From assembly GCA_009760855.2 (NCBI GenBank), contig WPIO01000011.1, positions 3,378,001 to 3,442,000 of the forward strand: DNA of 64,000 nt, in the 5' to 3' direction. Made by a program: the position numbers and the translations under genes. Below the pieces are notes generated by a model that saw only the letters and a program-made list of their open reading frames with translations, was not told the DNA's origin and searched no databases. Position 1 is the stretch's first letter; every line of letters starts with the position of its first letter. The DNA is from Cristatella mucedo (Eukaryota; Bryozoa; Phylactolaemata; Cristatellidae). This document shows positions 11,001 through 22,324 of this stretch, piece after piece.

Positions 11001-12836
11001 AGACCAGGCTCGTCTCGAGCTTTCCATAGACACCGAAGTGCATGCTGCACTTGAACTCAATCCCACGAAATTGTCACGGCAGCATTGCTGCTACAGACGC
11101 ACACGCCACTAATTTATAAATTTAATGTTTCTATCATATACTGCATTCGATATTGCTGACGGCCTCAGTAGCGAACAATCTGGGTAGTGTCGTATCATAG
11201 AGCTCACTCGTGTAAACCGAAGAGACCTAGACGTTCCCTAGGTAGGGCTGACGATTTCTAAGATTCCACTGGCAAGATCAATATTTCCCTTATAGTGTAC
11301 AGAGTTATGGATACGCCGACGCAGACAAATCGTACAGCGGGATGCTCCACGCGCGATGCACGTCTATCGCATGCGCGGGCGTTGAACCTGGTTTGCTAGG
11401 GCAGCCGCTGCGAAGTCTCGTTGAGGCAAGCAGCCAGAGTGAACGAGCCTTGAGTCAGAAGGCTGCTAGTCAATGATATAATTTAGTTTAGGTACGGAGG
11501 CGAACAGTATGTCGCGACAGATGGAAGTTTTCGCTTCAGTGCACCTTCGAACGACAGCAACATGGCTAGCAGCTCATAGAGATCGTGACTGAATCATATC
11601 GGACTTTGGTGTCTAGAGGTATATAGTAGACCCGATGAAGCTTGCATCCGTATTATGGACGTGCGCTATGTACCGGTGAAGTTAGAAACCATAGAATTTG
11701 CTGGGATGCACATAACCTGAATATTGTTGCCGGGACAAACATATTTTGAAATTCGTATTCTATGCTTTAGAAACCGTGGCTCGGTCAAGGTACTTTAAAC
11801 TGTTTCACCTGGACTGACATACTGCTTCTGCAACAGCACATTGTTGCTAAACGTGAAGTTACGAAGCAATGTAAACGAAACAAGATGTGTCGGTGACGAG
11901 TTCTGGTACAGGATTAGGTTAAGAGCCAGGAGCCACTATCCAATAATATAGCCAATAGGCGTGAGGTGACGCTTCGGATTGCAGCAGGCACTAATAATTA
12001 GCACTTCAGTAACACCTTTCGTAGATCAATCAATGAACGAAGCCATTGCATAGGCCGCGGATGAGAGCTAGGTTGACAGCAATCAAAGGCTACCTATGGG
12101 CCCAGTCTGTCAATCACTGTTCCGTCCGCTTGGTGGAGCTGACTTCAACAGCTGCCATACGTATGGCTCATAGAAAAAGCGTTAGGGGTAAGTACGTCAC
12201 GATGGCAGCTAAGCCAACATCGGAGGCGGCTCGTCTGACCTTCGCTCACAGTTCTTGGCAAATGAGATTTAATGAAATGACACAATTGACAATTGCAGGT
12301 CAGTGCGAGTGCGTCATCCAGCTGCTGGATAGAAGCTGGAGCTGAGGGCTCTCTATTTTCCTGTGAACTAGCAGCATTATGACAGCAACGATAGCAACAC
12401 GGCTGTGGTGCAGCGCCTCAAAGGAAATCTCTTTTTATAGGTACTTCACTCACCCGAGCAAGCAGGTACGTCAATTGATTAATGATAGCCAAGCACAATT
12501 CAGAACTCGTTACCGTCATACAAAAAGAGAGCCATTCAAACATAAGGAGAAAATCCTGATAAGAACAGTGGGGTTTTAAACTTCTTTTTAACACGTCTAC
12601 ACGTCACAGGGGCGTCCGACTGCAAGGAGTGCAAGCTGCCGCCGCCGCCGCCGCCGCCGCCGCCGCTCCTACCTGGTGGCATACCGACTTACATCATCTT
12701 TCGTATACCTTTCGGTTATGAATGTAATTATGAAAGCGGAGGCAACGAGTGACAGACAGATGGGCTTGAGCTGCAGCCGTCGCCGGCAGCTCACGACCGG
12801 AGGTGGTTCGAAGTGAGCCTCGTCAGCTTTCCGCAT
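8048..12836 (-). CDS. Carbohydrate sulfotransferase gene 1 (Sulfotransfer_2 family), four exons
   Basis: A type II Golgi enzyme predicted to transfer sulfate from PAPS to a glycan hydroxyl, like the CHST8-14 group. Exons: 12836-12693 (ATG, cytoplasmic tail, membrane segment LSLVASAFIITFI), 10542-10400 (stem), 9219-8977 (PAPS 5'-phosphosulfate-binding motif CPIPKAGWSSWKR) and 8522-8048 (3'-phosphate-binding motif, read across the junction as VRDPWRRLVSAY, then the HWAPMWQLCDFC block and a TGA stop). Phases fit (144, 143, 243 and 475 bases) and give 334 residues, near the family's usual 330-420. Donors include GATGAT|GTAAGT and GTCAG|GTGAGT; acceptors end TTTAG, TTTTAG and CGTAG. Potential N-glycosylation sites: NST, NYT and NVT. 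An alternative upstream TTG start is unnecessary. The acceptor sugar is unknown. Intron 2 carries an old LINE, and intron 1 a decayed SINE tail and a strikingly conserved island. Confidence 0.88.
9540..10165 (+). mobile_element. Old LINE family 3 fragment inside intron 2 of gene 1
   Basis: A decayed L2-like 3' half. The block around 9840-9960 reads FFGDRAFSSYA and then FKSRLKTTNLFRSAF after a stop, matching the conserved C-terminal RAFSSYAPKAWN...FKRNLKTHLFRTAF region of the other LINEs. The end (10088-10165) is a worn hairpin tail with GAATAGAAA and TCTCAGGGTGCT, then TTA-rich sequence. The same element is present at the matching place in the pseudogene unit (27300-28080), so it predates that duplication. 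Confidence 0.6.
10262..10302 (+). repeat. G-run and (GGC)n tract
   Basis: GGGAGGGGGGGGCGGTGG leads into repeated GGC in intron 2 of gene 1. It is absent from the matching place in the duplicate (about 28330). Confidence 0.8.
10604..10680 (-). mobile_element. Decayed SINE tail in intron 1 of gene 1
   Basis: TGTATAGCGTCCCAAGAGACC matches the inverse of the SINE 3' hairpin, followed by degraded sequence ending TTTTATATGCC. The matching position in the pseudogene unit (28698-28790) carries the same SINE with more of its body. Confidence 0.6.
11400..11635. promoter_or_regulatory. Highly conserved intronic island, copy I
   Basis: About 215 bp in intron 1 of gene 1 match 29515-29742 with roughly 13 differences, so about 94% by eye. 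Flanking intron sequence in the two units aligns only patchily with many indels. The core around 11451-11485 (TTGAGTCAGAAGGCTGCTAG and onward) is unchanged. No open frame is shared on either strand that looks coding. It may be a regulatory element, an unannotated RNA, or a gene-conversion patch. Confidence 0.5.
12637..12666 (+). repeat. (CCG)n tract beside exon 1 of gene 1
   Basis: About ten GCC/CCG triplets start 27 bp inside intron 1 from the exon 1 donor at 12693/12692. Expansion here could affect splicing. Confidence 0.9.
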
Positions 12837-14421
12837 TGGCTGAGATCGTAGGTCGGAAGACGTGAAATGAGAGCTGCAAACAGCCAAATGTCACCAGTCG
12901 TGACGCTTTATGAAAAAGTCATCGAACACACCACAGGCTAACGTCCTCAGAGCGATTAGACAGCAGTTTGCCAGCGAGGATTGCGTGGCCCGGGTGGGGG
13001 ATGGTTCAATTGTGTGGCCCAGGGGGGGGGGGTCGGGCGTGGTACGGGGTGATTCGGGTCCAGCGAATGCATCCCTTGAGCCGTCGCGTGACAGTAACAA
13101 TCCTAATCAATTGGGCTTCACTTGCGACTGCTGTTTAAAGGACCCGGACTGTTCTTTTGCTACAGCGGTGAGCGGCGGCAATGCGGAACCGGTCGGTCTC
13201 GGGTTGCGACTCGCACGTCGCCTCAGTATTCTCGCCATGACCGGTCTCTGCATTGCCTGCCTTCAACAAGGACCGACCTTGGCTGTACGGAACGCGCAGT
13301 GATGCTGCAATGTTAGCGTGCTTAGGCTATGGCAGCTGCCGGCGATTATTAATGATTCCTGAGTAATAATCATTGTGAACCGGATACGTCAATGAAAACG
13401 CATCTTGGTTCGAGTTTGCGGCGAGCACTCACTGCAGGAGCCGCTAAACGCTGCGTTCCGGCGACGACGCAGTTCTGGTGGCGAAAGGTGCACGTTCGTC
13501 TGCTGGCCGCTCAGCCACTACAGAACCGATCGCCTAGCCTACATCTGTCGCACGCACGCACACGGTCGTGCGCACACACTCTGTCGCGTGCACACATTGA
13601 CCGACGAAACGGATCGCGTGAGTAGCCGACCAACTGGTAGCGACTGAATAGGACTACTTCCGTATCCGCTCGCATTCATCAAAGAAGATCCCAAAGCGCA
13701 GGGGAACAATATCCGATTAGGCCCGGACAGCGAGAAAATAAAACCGGCCGCTGTCATTGTGATTAGGGAGCGTCCTTCGGCAGCGTATCGTTGCGACGGC
13801 AGTCAAATTAGACAAATTGACAAATTACACGGCACCCCGAAAGAGCTAAATCTCCCTTTTTTTGAGGCAATCTGAATTTTAATTATGGAAGGAAGCGTCT
13901 CTGAACACTGCGCTGGTTGTTTTTTTGTGTGGATAAGGACAGCGCAAAGGTCGCCGGCCTGTCGTTCGCCCGGCTGACTGCGGGCGACGGAGGCGCCAGT
14001 GCCGCGCAGGCGGCGCCAGGTCGCACTTGGCAGACGACTCATGGGCGCCCGCGCGCGCGCCCTAATTCCGCCGCCGCGATTCGCCTCTCAGCTTTGCCGC
14101 GCGCGCTCGCGCGCGCCGCGAGCGCGCGCGACTGAGCGAAAGTGAAGTGAAACTGAGTGAAAGTCCGAGAGCTGCTCGAACTTTCGAGTGCCGCAGTAAA
14201 ACGCGTCCGTCCGCGCGACTCTGAAGAGCTGCGCACTGCACTGCACGGCGCCCAGCGGCGCTGCGCCGCCAGCATGCTAGCTCGCTCTGTAAGTGGCGTC
14301 CCAACTCGGCGCTCGGCAGCCGGCTCGAGCTCGGCTCGAACTCCCTTTGCAGCAAATGTAAAGCGCCTAGACAGAGATTGAGTTCTCGGAGGGCGCTTTA
14401 TCAAGTGCATCATTACTATTA

Positions 14422-14466
<45 letters not shown>

Positions 14467-15217
14467 TGTTCGGAACCAAAGCGGTGCGTACGCGGAGTGA
14501 TCCCGTCTCGGTTGTCGCGGAGGGCTAAGCGGAGGGAACGCCTCCTCGCGCGCCAGCTACGCGGAGATTCCGTACCCTTGGCGCAGCAGCAGCCGACGCG
14601 GTAAGCCGACGCTAAAGCTCGCGGAAGCCGCCGCCAGCAGCGCGGCAAAAGCTGTCGGAGCCTCTGTCGGTGCGCGGCACCGGCCTTTCCCGGTTCGAAG
14701 CCAGGCATCGGGGGGTCGGGTTGGACCGCTTCGCCCCGACGGACGCGCACCGGCCCGCTGGCTGCGGCGGCGGCGGCGCAACGCTCACTCGGGTGCGGCT
14801 CACCGCGGCGGCTTCGGCGGCGGCGGGGTCCGTGCGCGTCGCTTCTCTCGCCTTCGGCGCGAGGCCGGCCGCGACGACGTCGGTGCGCGTCTGCCACTCA
14901 GGTGCCGGAATGCGGCGCCGCGAGGCGGCTGGCGCTGCGCTTTCGGTCTCCGCAGCTGAGCGAGTCTCTTCGCCTCTACTGCGGCGCAGGCAGAAAAAAC
15001 GCGGTCTGAGCCTGTCGCGCTGCGCGCGCGCCTTTCGCGGGTGGCCCGTAGGGACGGGGGCCCTGGAGGGGCGGGCGAACGTGAACCCTAGCCAGCCGGT
15101 GTCGGACGCCAGCTGGCTAGTGCTGCTACGTGCATTCCTGCAGGTCACGTGAACGCAAAGGTCGCCACCGATTGGCTGGTGGTGTTCGACATTAGCCTGG
15201 GCCCTTTTGCGATCTGA
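12837..15217. promoter_or_regulatory. CpG-rich region upstream of sulfotransferase gene 1
   Basis: CpG density rises sharply, especially at 13950-14330 and 14480-15100, next to the gene 1 start codon. Gene 2 has the same arrangement (48866-51075). This suggests a CpG-island promoter and 5' UTR, possibly with a first non-coding exon. Long open frames on both strands (14612-15304 minus, 14670-15152 plus) are expected from stop-poor GC-rich DNA and show no domain. A short LINE tail at 14343-14462 interrupts the region. Confidence 0.5.
14343..14462 (+). mobile_element. LINE family 1 micro-insertion (3' tail only)
   Basis: About 120 bp holding only the family 3' end: CCCTTTGCAGCAAATGTAAAG, the hairpin arms AAAGCGCC and GGGCGCTTT, and an (ATT)n tail. 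It is flanked by AACT on both sides (14339-14342 and 14463-14466), a likely target-site duplication. It lies inside the CpG-rich region of gene 1. Confidence 0.8.
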
Positions 15218-15221
15218 GTGA

Positions 15222-15345
15222 TTGCCACTCCTCCAACGTACCCAATACCAAGAGGTGAGGTGCTCGCTCTTCACGACCGAGGCGGCGGGTTCGAATCCTG
15301 CCACGGGCGATCCTGTATTGGTATTTGCAATCGGCTGTGGCGATG
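15222..15345 (+). mobile_element. tRNA-like SINE of a second type, copy A
   Basis: GGTGAGGTGCTCGCTCTTCA is followed 25 bp later by a perfect pol III B-box-like GGTTCGAATCC (15290-15300), then CTGCCACGGGCGATCC. The copy at 16475 has the same layout. No cloverleaf with a clear anticodon stem was found, so it is not called a functional tRNA gene. Its 3' end is uncertain. Confidence 0.5.
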
Positions 15346-16474
15346 GCCGGTTAGACTTTTCTCAACTAGTTTTTTCCGACACGGTGCGAAACGGAACGAG
15401 AGACGCTGTCGTGGAAGCGTTCTCTTCGTGCCGCACCATCAAACGAAATCCCAGCTGTTATGCTTGTGCGGGCAGTCGCGCACAGATCAAGACGGCCCAG
15501 GCAGATACCGTGCATTACGGAAACGCGGGACCGGGCCGCACGGCCAGCACACTAGCTTGGAAGCAACTGCTGCAAGTGGGTCCGCTGTTTTCGCCTCTAC
15601 GGCTTACGCCGGAGTAGTCCTCTGTCTCGGTACAGCAGACCCAACACCTACCGTTCAACGAAAGATCCGTACAAGCCACCCACATTTCCCATATTTTGCT
15701 GTGAGGGCATCTATTCTTCGGAAGGAAATGGTCGACCCGATGTATGTATCATTCAGAGGTGCCAATGAACACTTACATCCTTATCAGACCTACTTCGATC
15801 AACATGGCAGCGTCTAATGCATCCTACCGTGGCACGAACTGGGCTATCATACATCTAGCCCAGTTTCTACTGACTAAGATGATATTGCACCGTATTCACC
15901 TCGTGAATTGCACTGCGAAAAGCGTGCATATGAACACTTGCTCCTGCCAGGTCGCTGTGCTTTCGCTTAGCTAGACTTTTGTGGCAGCTTCTTACCACAA
16001 ACGGAGAATCCTGTACTGAAACGCCAACCAAGCAGGCAATTTCCACTAAAAGTTTCGAGGAAATCGCCTCAAAGGGTCAGCTCACTATTATTAATGTGTA
16101 GCGACCGTTGAAATAATGCTGACTTGGAGAGCATCTCTGCTAATTATGCTGGCACTTTGGACAAGTTTTTATCACCTGGCGCTATGCCTGCAACAGATCA
16201 TATGATCAATATGTCAATGGAAAATTTAAGAGGGTAGATGACAACGGCCAATTGTCATCCGGTGAGTCTTTAAAGTAGAGGGTATCAATGAATCTATTCC
16301 AAATCTTCTCCTTTTCACAGTTTATTCCCCCCCCCCGTGCTGGTATAATCGTCATGCACAACATAGGCTTTCAGCTAATGCCTATGACACTGCCACACGC
16401 GTGCTTCGGTCCCTCCGTGCCTTTAGGAATTTCATACGATTGCCACTCCTTTGCACAACCAACTGCTGGTGAGC
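15346..16474. other. Unassigned DNA between SINE-like copies
   Basis: No gene supported. The 199-residue plus frame at 15218-15817 begins inside the SINE-like copy and shows no domain. Confidence 0.35.
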
Positions 16475-16565
16475 CGTGATGGCACATTAGGTAAGGTGGG
16501 TGCTTTTCACGACCTCGATCTCGAGGTCATGGGTTCGAATCCTGCGGTGGGCGATCCCTTCTGCC
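16475..16565 (+). mobile_element. tRNA-like SINE of a second type, copy B
   Basis: GGTAAGGTGGGTGCTTTTCA, then GGTTCGAATCC and GGTGGGCGATCCC, matching copy A in order and spacing. Body and tail are degenerate. Confidence 0.5.
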
Positions 16566-16802
16566 GCTATAAAAAGAGGCTATTAAATCTGATAGTATTT
16601 ATATTCACACGCGGATAGCAGCAAGCATTCACTTATTGAGCGACGTGAAAATGAACATGATAGCTACGGGCAAACGTAGGGTAACTTCAGCTACTGGAAC
16701 GCTTAACTTTCCTAATGGGCTCGATCAGCATAGATCCTGCAGCTTCTTTGCGGTTTGTTCTCGAACGACTTGGCACAAGGTGACCGAATTAGCTTACTCA
16801 AC

Positions 16803-16868
16803 AGATGTAAAGTGCCAAGAAAGTGATTGAGTTTTCTGAGGGCGCTATAACAAGTGCGTTATTAATAA
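16803..16868 (+). mobile_element. LINE family 1 micro-insertion (3' tail only)
   Basis: GATGTAAAGTGCCAAGAAAG, then TTGAGTTTTCTGAGGGCGC and a short TTATTAAT end. This is the family 1 terminal hairpin with a few substitutions and no coding part. Confidence 0.75.
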
Positions 16869-17160
16869 AGCCCACGTACGGGCATTTACGAGCCCTAGCA
16901 GAAATGTGGCTTTTCTTAGATTACGATGCTACAACAATTCTCTTCCATACCGCAGCCAAACTAGTCTATGCATCTGCAATAGTCTGACTGTGAGACTTCT
17001 AGCTTGCTTCTCTCGCCTGTCTGATGCCTTTGCAACGACTCGCTCACACTCGTTGCAAAAGTGCAATCATGTCTGTCGTGTGCATGCAAACTGCTTCATT
17101 ACTTCGCATCGAACTGCACAGGGTCCAAATTGACTTGCATATTGGGTTCTTCAGCTCCTA

Positions 17161-17252
17161 ATAGTAATTATAATAATAGTAATAATACATTTGATGTAGC
17201 GCCATCAGAGAACTCAATCTCTTTCTAGGCACTTTACATTTGCCGCAAAGGA
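17161..17252 (-). mobile_element. LINE family 1 micro-insertion with 8-bp target duplication
   Basis: A 92-bp insertion that contains only the terminal hairpin and the (ATT)n tail, in minus orientation. AGCTCCTA occurs directly on each side (17153-17160 and 17253-17260), a clean target-site duplication that fixes both borders. Confidence 0.9.
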
Positions 17253-17260
17253 AGCTCCTA

Positions 17261-17942
17261 CGCTCCCGACACCTGGAACTCACTTCCGACTGACTGTGAC
17301 AGCCCTCCGCCGACCTGTCGTCGGGCTGGGTAGCACGACCAAGCAACAAGTCTGCTGGCTCCAACGCTAAGCACCTTATTTGTATTGAGAGAGCCACGCC
17401 GGCCAAGCCCAGTCTAAGCACTCTAGACGACTGCCGGCGTCGAGGGATCTAGGCCTCTCCCTCCCTCCTCTGTAATTCTTCGGCAGCCATGCATGCACTG
17501 TTTTTGTACTGTCAAGCCATTGTTCATTCCGAACCCGCCCGACAGCTGGCAGCTGCTTGTGGTAGATGGATGTTCCCACAGATGCCGCCAATGCACGGCT
17601 TTTGGTCCGGCCTTCCGAGTCATCTACCGAGAGCCATTGTCCGCTCATCCACCACTCGAAAGCCTGCGGCTGCTTAGGCAGTCTGAGCCCTCGTAGGGCC
17701 TCCGCCCAGTGCTCGCAGGCCGCTGAGCGATTTCCTTTCACACTGAGGAAGGCAGTAGGTACGCACCTCTTCCTCCCGTTCTTTGTGCATCCGCGTGAGG
17801 TTCCTGTGCAGCAAGCATCAAGTGCATTAGAAGAGAATTCGCCACCGCAATGTGCTGAGAGCTGTGCTCACACGAATCCCATCCTATAGGTCTCAAAATG
17901 TAGTGAGTGAGCGGCGCCAAAGTTTAGCATCTGGCCGCCCTT

Positions 17943-17944
<2 letters not shown>
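17261..17944. other. Unassigned DNA
   Basis: Moderately GC-rich. Overlapping frames on both strands at 17376-17889 have no recognisable domain. Confidence 0.35.

Positions 17945-18007
<63 letters not shown>
17945..18007. repeat. (GA)n microsatellite
   Basis: About 62 bp of GA repeats ending in GTGAGA. Confidence 0.97.
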
Positions 18008-18010
<3 letters not shown>

Positions 18011-18770
18011 GAAGGCACTTGCGAACCGGTGAGGCTACCTACTCTCTTGCGGTAGGGTGGAGCTGCCTTTCCATATGGTCTCTCCCCATCAATTAAGGAG
18101 ATACGTGTGCACCTCTTACAGAGCCCGTGATCGCACGTCGCGAAGGCACGTGCCAGACGATTCTAGTCGTCCGCAGCAGCGTTGCACTACTGGCGAGCAA
18201 GAGAGACTCCTTGCTTTGCGAGACTCGCTTGCTCGCTAATGGATTGGTGCACAGCCGGGCAAATCGAATTCGAGCTTAGCAACTCTGCAGCTGGCGGCCA
18301 CACTAGAATGCTGCAGAATTCAGGGAAACCCCGGGCTGTCAAAGCATGACGTCTCGATGAAATTGTAAGCCGATAGCCTGATCTCTGTGGCACAGCCTCG
18401 CACCCGCCCGCCTGCGATCGCACCAAGCCGGTTACTGCTTCAGCACGACTTCTCCTGGCTGCAGCATACGGACCGCTCCTTGAAAACCGGCCACCGCGGG
18501 GCTGCACTAGCAGATAGATGCATGACGATCCAGTCATGCAGCAGCTGAGCTCACAGCAGTTCGTTCGTCGCTTTCTTCGAACCTTTGGCTGCCGGCCCAC
18601 TCGCCCGACACACTGCTGCGAGATGCGATGGCGCTAAAAACCCAAGCGCTGGCGGGATACTTCCGGCGAATGCAGAACGTCCTTCGAGCAAAGTGTGCGT
18701 AGCCTGGTTTTAGGCCGTTGCGAAGCTGTCGTCCACTAACCTGCCTTTGGAATAGTTGCTGGTACATAGC
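18008..18770. other. Unassigned DNA
   Basis: No recognised gene. The 137-residue minus frame at 18187-18600 has no domain signature. Confidence 0.3.
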
Positions 18771-18774
18771 TTAG

Positions 18775-19030
18775 GTACAGGCCGGTACGTAGTAGCTATT
18801 GTCCATCAACCCACCCTTGATTAACTGTTGCTGATGAGCAGAGGCTGGACGAGCCGAGGACCCAGGGGACAGCAGGACCGGGGGGGGGGGTGGGGGGTGG
18901 AGGCGGCTGTCTCCTAGCTCCCTGCGAGCCATCTCGAGAAGAGAATTTACGCCTGCTCAAGTGCCACGGTGTTTGTGTGTCGTCGCAAGTGAGTCAGTGC
19001 TAAATTCGTCTTAAAAGCTATTTCCGGCTG
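18775..19030 (+). repeat. Local duplication, left copy
   Basis: It shares GTTGCTGATGAGCAGAGGCT, a GAGCCATCTCGAGAAGAGAA-like block and a GTGTCGTCGCAAGTGAGTC block, in the same order and orientation, with 21085-21340. The left copy has acquired a G-rich run (18880-18905) missing from the right copy. Confidence 0.75.
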
Positions 19031-19400
19031 CGGTGGTGGCATAGAGCAATGTTGCTTGGACAATTTAAAGTCTTCGATGGCTTCAACAGTTGCCCGCTGG
19101 ACTCGAAGCGGAGGCTCAAACTGTGCGATGCCAATCCGCCAGTCTGACACAAGTACATGCTCATCTTCCTGGAAAGAAGCGCCTTCAGTATATTCTCTTA
19201 CATACAGTAGATAATCAAGGATGACTACCTACATATTCGTCAGGCTTTGGTAACAGCACTGCCTATCCCGGCCGGTAGAGCGCGCCTGCCGAGTGCTAGA
19301 TTGGTAAAGTCTAGTCAGACGGAAGAGGCCAACAGAAGCAACCGGAAGCGAAAGCAGATGGCGGCTGCGGAGCAGCGGACGGCACCAGTCAGAGTGGTTA

Positions 19401-20391
19401 ATAATAAGAATAATAATAATGTACTTGATAAAGCGCCCTCAGATAATTTAATTTCTTTCTAGGCGCTTTAAATTTGCTGAAAAGGGAAATGCAATTGAAT
19501 GGTAAGTAAAATCATGCTTGAAAAACAAACAAAATTAATAACATGGTTAGGGGTGACATGCACAGGGTCAGCATGCAAATGTGGTTAGTGGCAGCATGCA
19601 CAGTGTCAGCACGCATAAGCACGTGAAGGACGAATCACAGGGACCCACTAAATGCTGTCCTAAATAGGTGTGTTTTTAAGTTCCCTTTAAATGTGGTCAG
19701 GTCAGGGGATGTTTTGACGCAGGTCGGGAGGGAGTTCCAGGCTTTGGGAGCATACGAACTAAATGCACGGTCTCCAAAGGATTTGAGGTTTGTACGAGGT
19801 ATTTCTAGACTGTTGGATTCCGAAAAGTTGGTGGTACGATGCTTGGCCTGATGGGGGAATATGTCGGAGAGATAGGCTGGAGCCATAGAATGAAGGGACC
19901 TAAAAGTGAGCGACAAAACCTTGAAGTCGATCCGTTGCTTGACTGGTAGCCAGTGCAGGTCGGCGAGAAGTGGAGTAATGTGGCAACTGCGACGCTCACG
20001 ACAGACAAGCCTAGCTGCAGAGTTTTGCACCAGCTGCAATCGTCTGATCGCACATGCTGGTAGGCCAGTAAGCAGTGAGTTGCAGAAGTCGAGACGAGAT
20101 GTCACGAATGCATGGACCAACTTGCACACGGTCTCCTTATCTAAACAAGCCCGAATTTGAGCAATGTTATGAAGCTGAAAATAGGCAGATTTGACTGTGG
20201 AGCTGGTATGGTCGTCTAACGAGAGGTCGCTTTGGAATATGACACCTAGATTTTGAGCTGATTCGACAGGAGATATGCTGGCAGAGCCAATTTTGAGCGG
20301 TAGCCTTTCCCATTTCTGAATCCCACTGGGTTTGCCCATAACTAGTAAGTTATTTTTGTCATCGTTTAGTTTTAGAAAATTTGGTTACGTT
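19401..20391 (-). mobile_element. LINE family 1 (L2/CR1-like), 5'-truncated, with target duplication
   Basis: A roughly 1-kb insertion in minus orientation bounded by TGGTTA (19395-19400 and 20392-20397). It carries a 234-residue frame (20339-19635) spanning the end of the reverse transcriptase to the C-terminus, with NLGVIFQSDLSLDDH, LVHAFVTSRLDFCNSLLTGL, LHWLPVKQRIDFKVLSLTF and FKGNLKTHLFRTAF. The 3' UTR, terminal hairpin and (ATT)n tail follow. The YADD catalytic block and the endonuclease are absent, so it is not autonomous. The intact frame suggests a fairly recent insertion. Confidence 0.9.
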
Positions 20392-20490
20392 GGCCTAGCG
20401 TGTGGTTACGTTGTGGTGCTAGCTAGTGGTGGTTACGTTGTGCTGTTACCTAGTGGAGTGTGTTACCTAGTGGTTACGTTGGCCTAGAGG
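20384..20490 (+). repeat. GGTTACGTTG-based minisatellite
   Basis: GGTTACGTTG and variants recur about five times with CCTAGTG or GGCCTAG spacers. The LINE at 19401-20391 inserted at the first unit. Confidence 0.6.
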
Positions 20491-21084
20491 CGGCTGGAGC
20501 GACGGCGGCCAGTCCGACAAATGACGGCTCCGGAAATTCGCCTGGCAACGACGGTTGGCAATGGCGGTTGGCAATCGCTATGAAAGCGTGGCTTCGGAGG
20601 TTAGCTGCGCTGCGCGACGACAATCGGCGTGGCAACGGCATTAGTTGCGACATCTACGGCCGGTAATTACGTGACACCGGCTGCTGCCGAGGCGGAGGCC
20701 CTGGAGATAGATAGATAGTGTGCTATAGATGGAGGAGGCACAGGGCTCAAGTCTAAGCTCGAGCAGGGGGCATTGGCTATGCCCCCAGCGGCGGTGCCAA
20801 ATGGCTGGTACGCACGTAGCCCGCTGGCAGCCAAAGACAGTGCTCCAGCGTGCCTCCTCCGAGCGGCGTTAAGGTAGTCCACATGCCTACGAGGACGCTA
20901 TGGTAGCCGACCTGCCTTTGAGGGCACTGTGGGCTTAACTAGTTATTCTTGGCGCTGTTATTTGGCTGCAATGCCGAGATGGGTCACAGACTCTCTTCCA
21001 TCAGTTGGGGGCTATGTTTTTGGTTTTGTTTGGGTTACCGCGGCAAGAGATGTGGTCTTTAGAACGCGGGTGGGGGCATGTGGC

Positions 21085-21340
21085 CTGGATGCCGGCCCGT
21101 ACGCAGCTATGGTCCATCAACCCAACTTTCAGTAGCTGTTGCTGATGAGCAGAGGCTGGCCGAGCGGACCCAGGAGACCCAGCGTAGAGGGGAGTTGTGA
21201 CGCGGACGAAGCGACGGGGAGAACGGCTGTGTGCTGGCTCACTGCGAGCCGTCTCGAGTAGAGAATACGCGCCTGCCAACGCACCGCGGTGTTTGCGTGT
21301 CGTCGCAAGTGAGTCGCTGGTAAATATGTCTCACAGAATG
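21085..21340 (+). repeat. Local duplication, right copy
   Basis: Right partner of 18775-19030, same orientation, about 2.3 kb away. The LINE at 19401 and the minisatellite lie between the two copies. Confidence 0.75.
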
Positions 21341-21634
21341 CTTGGTCGGCGGCGAAAATAGTGGCGACAGAAGGCGCGCGGCGTCCATTTATACAGCGTC
21401 CCGCCCGAAAGGAGGCGAACTTTTTAAGGCCGGGGTACAGCGAGAACGAGCTCCTATACAAGAATCTCGTGCTTCGGCCGCTGTGCCTTTGAATTGGCCG
21501 CTATGGCGGCGCGAAGTCACCCACACGAGCACCGAGCAAGCGATGCGCTTATATCGGCCTATCGGCTGCTGCCCAGATTACCCATTCGTTTCTGGAGCGC
21601 GTCAATTCAGATGGTTAAAGTGGGCGAGTCCAGC

Positions 21635-21698
<64 letters not shown>

Positions 21699-22310
21699 GC
21701 CCTCTCTCTCTCTCTTTCGCCCTCTGTCTGTCTGTCTCTTTTTCTGTGTGTCTCTCTCTTTTTATGCACTTCTACCTCTTGATTTTGCTACCCCAAACCG
21801 GGATATCAGACGTCTAACTAGGCTAGCTCACGAATGGTCAACGGGAGCAGCGGTAATCAGAAGTTAAAATCTGCAAGTATAATGTTTAAGAAATAGGGCG
21901 ACGTGCGTGGTAGTTTCTTTAACACAGAAGCTCAGTGAGCCGCGTATCTCGAGGCGACTCCTTGCCAGATAAATGACTGATGACAAGTTTAGGGACTTCT
22001 TTATGTCTGGTCTGACGTTAGTCTCACAGTAAGATTGTGCTACAGTACCTACAGTCAAGGAAAGATAACTGCTAGTTATGCGGGACAGCAGCTAATCTAG
22101 GCATCTCAGAGGAAACTAGTAAATATGAGGCCCAGAAGGCTAGTCGTCTTTCTAGACTTGGAGATAAACTATGAGATGAGGGCAGCATGAAAGGCATTCA
22201 GGTGGAAATTAAGGTAGAACAAGACATGGAGATTGAAGACTTCAGGGAGGACCTTGACCTTGGGGGAGTGGCCATGTGATTTTGCCTAACGTCATGCCCA
22301 AGAAGCTCTA
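21341..22310. other. Unassigned DNA with (CT)n tract
   Basis: Apart from the CT microsatellite at 21634-21770, no gene or known repeat is supported. Confidence 0.4.
21634..21770. repeat. (CT)n microsatellite, interrupted
   Basis: About 60 bp of pure CT, then TTTCGCC-interrupted CT and CTGT blocks. Confidence 0.95.
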
Positions 22311-22324
22311 AAGCGGTGGCAAAA

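Noticed and set aside
12669-12887. Gene 1 start at 12887
   Set aside because: That position is TTG, not ATG. The ATG at 12836 keeps phase with the exon 1 donor and leaves a normal short cytoplasmic tail.
14612-15304. 230-codon minus frame and overlapping plus frame
   Set aside because: The same stop-poor GC-rich effect; no recognisable domain and no splice partners.
15285-15310. A true tRNA gene at the GGTTCGAATCC blocks (15290 and about 16537)
   Set aside because: The B-box is good but no full cloverleaf with anticodon and acceptor stems could be drawn; two related copies fit a tRNA-derived SINE better.
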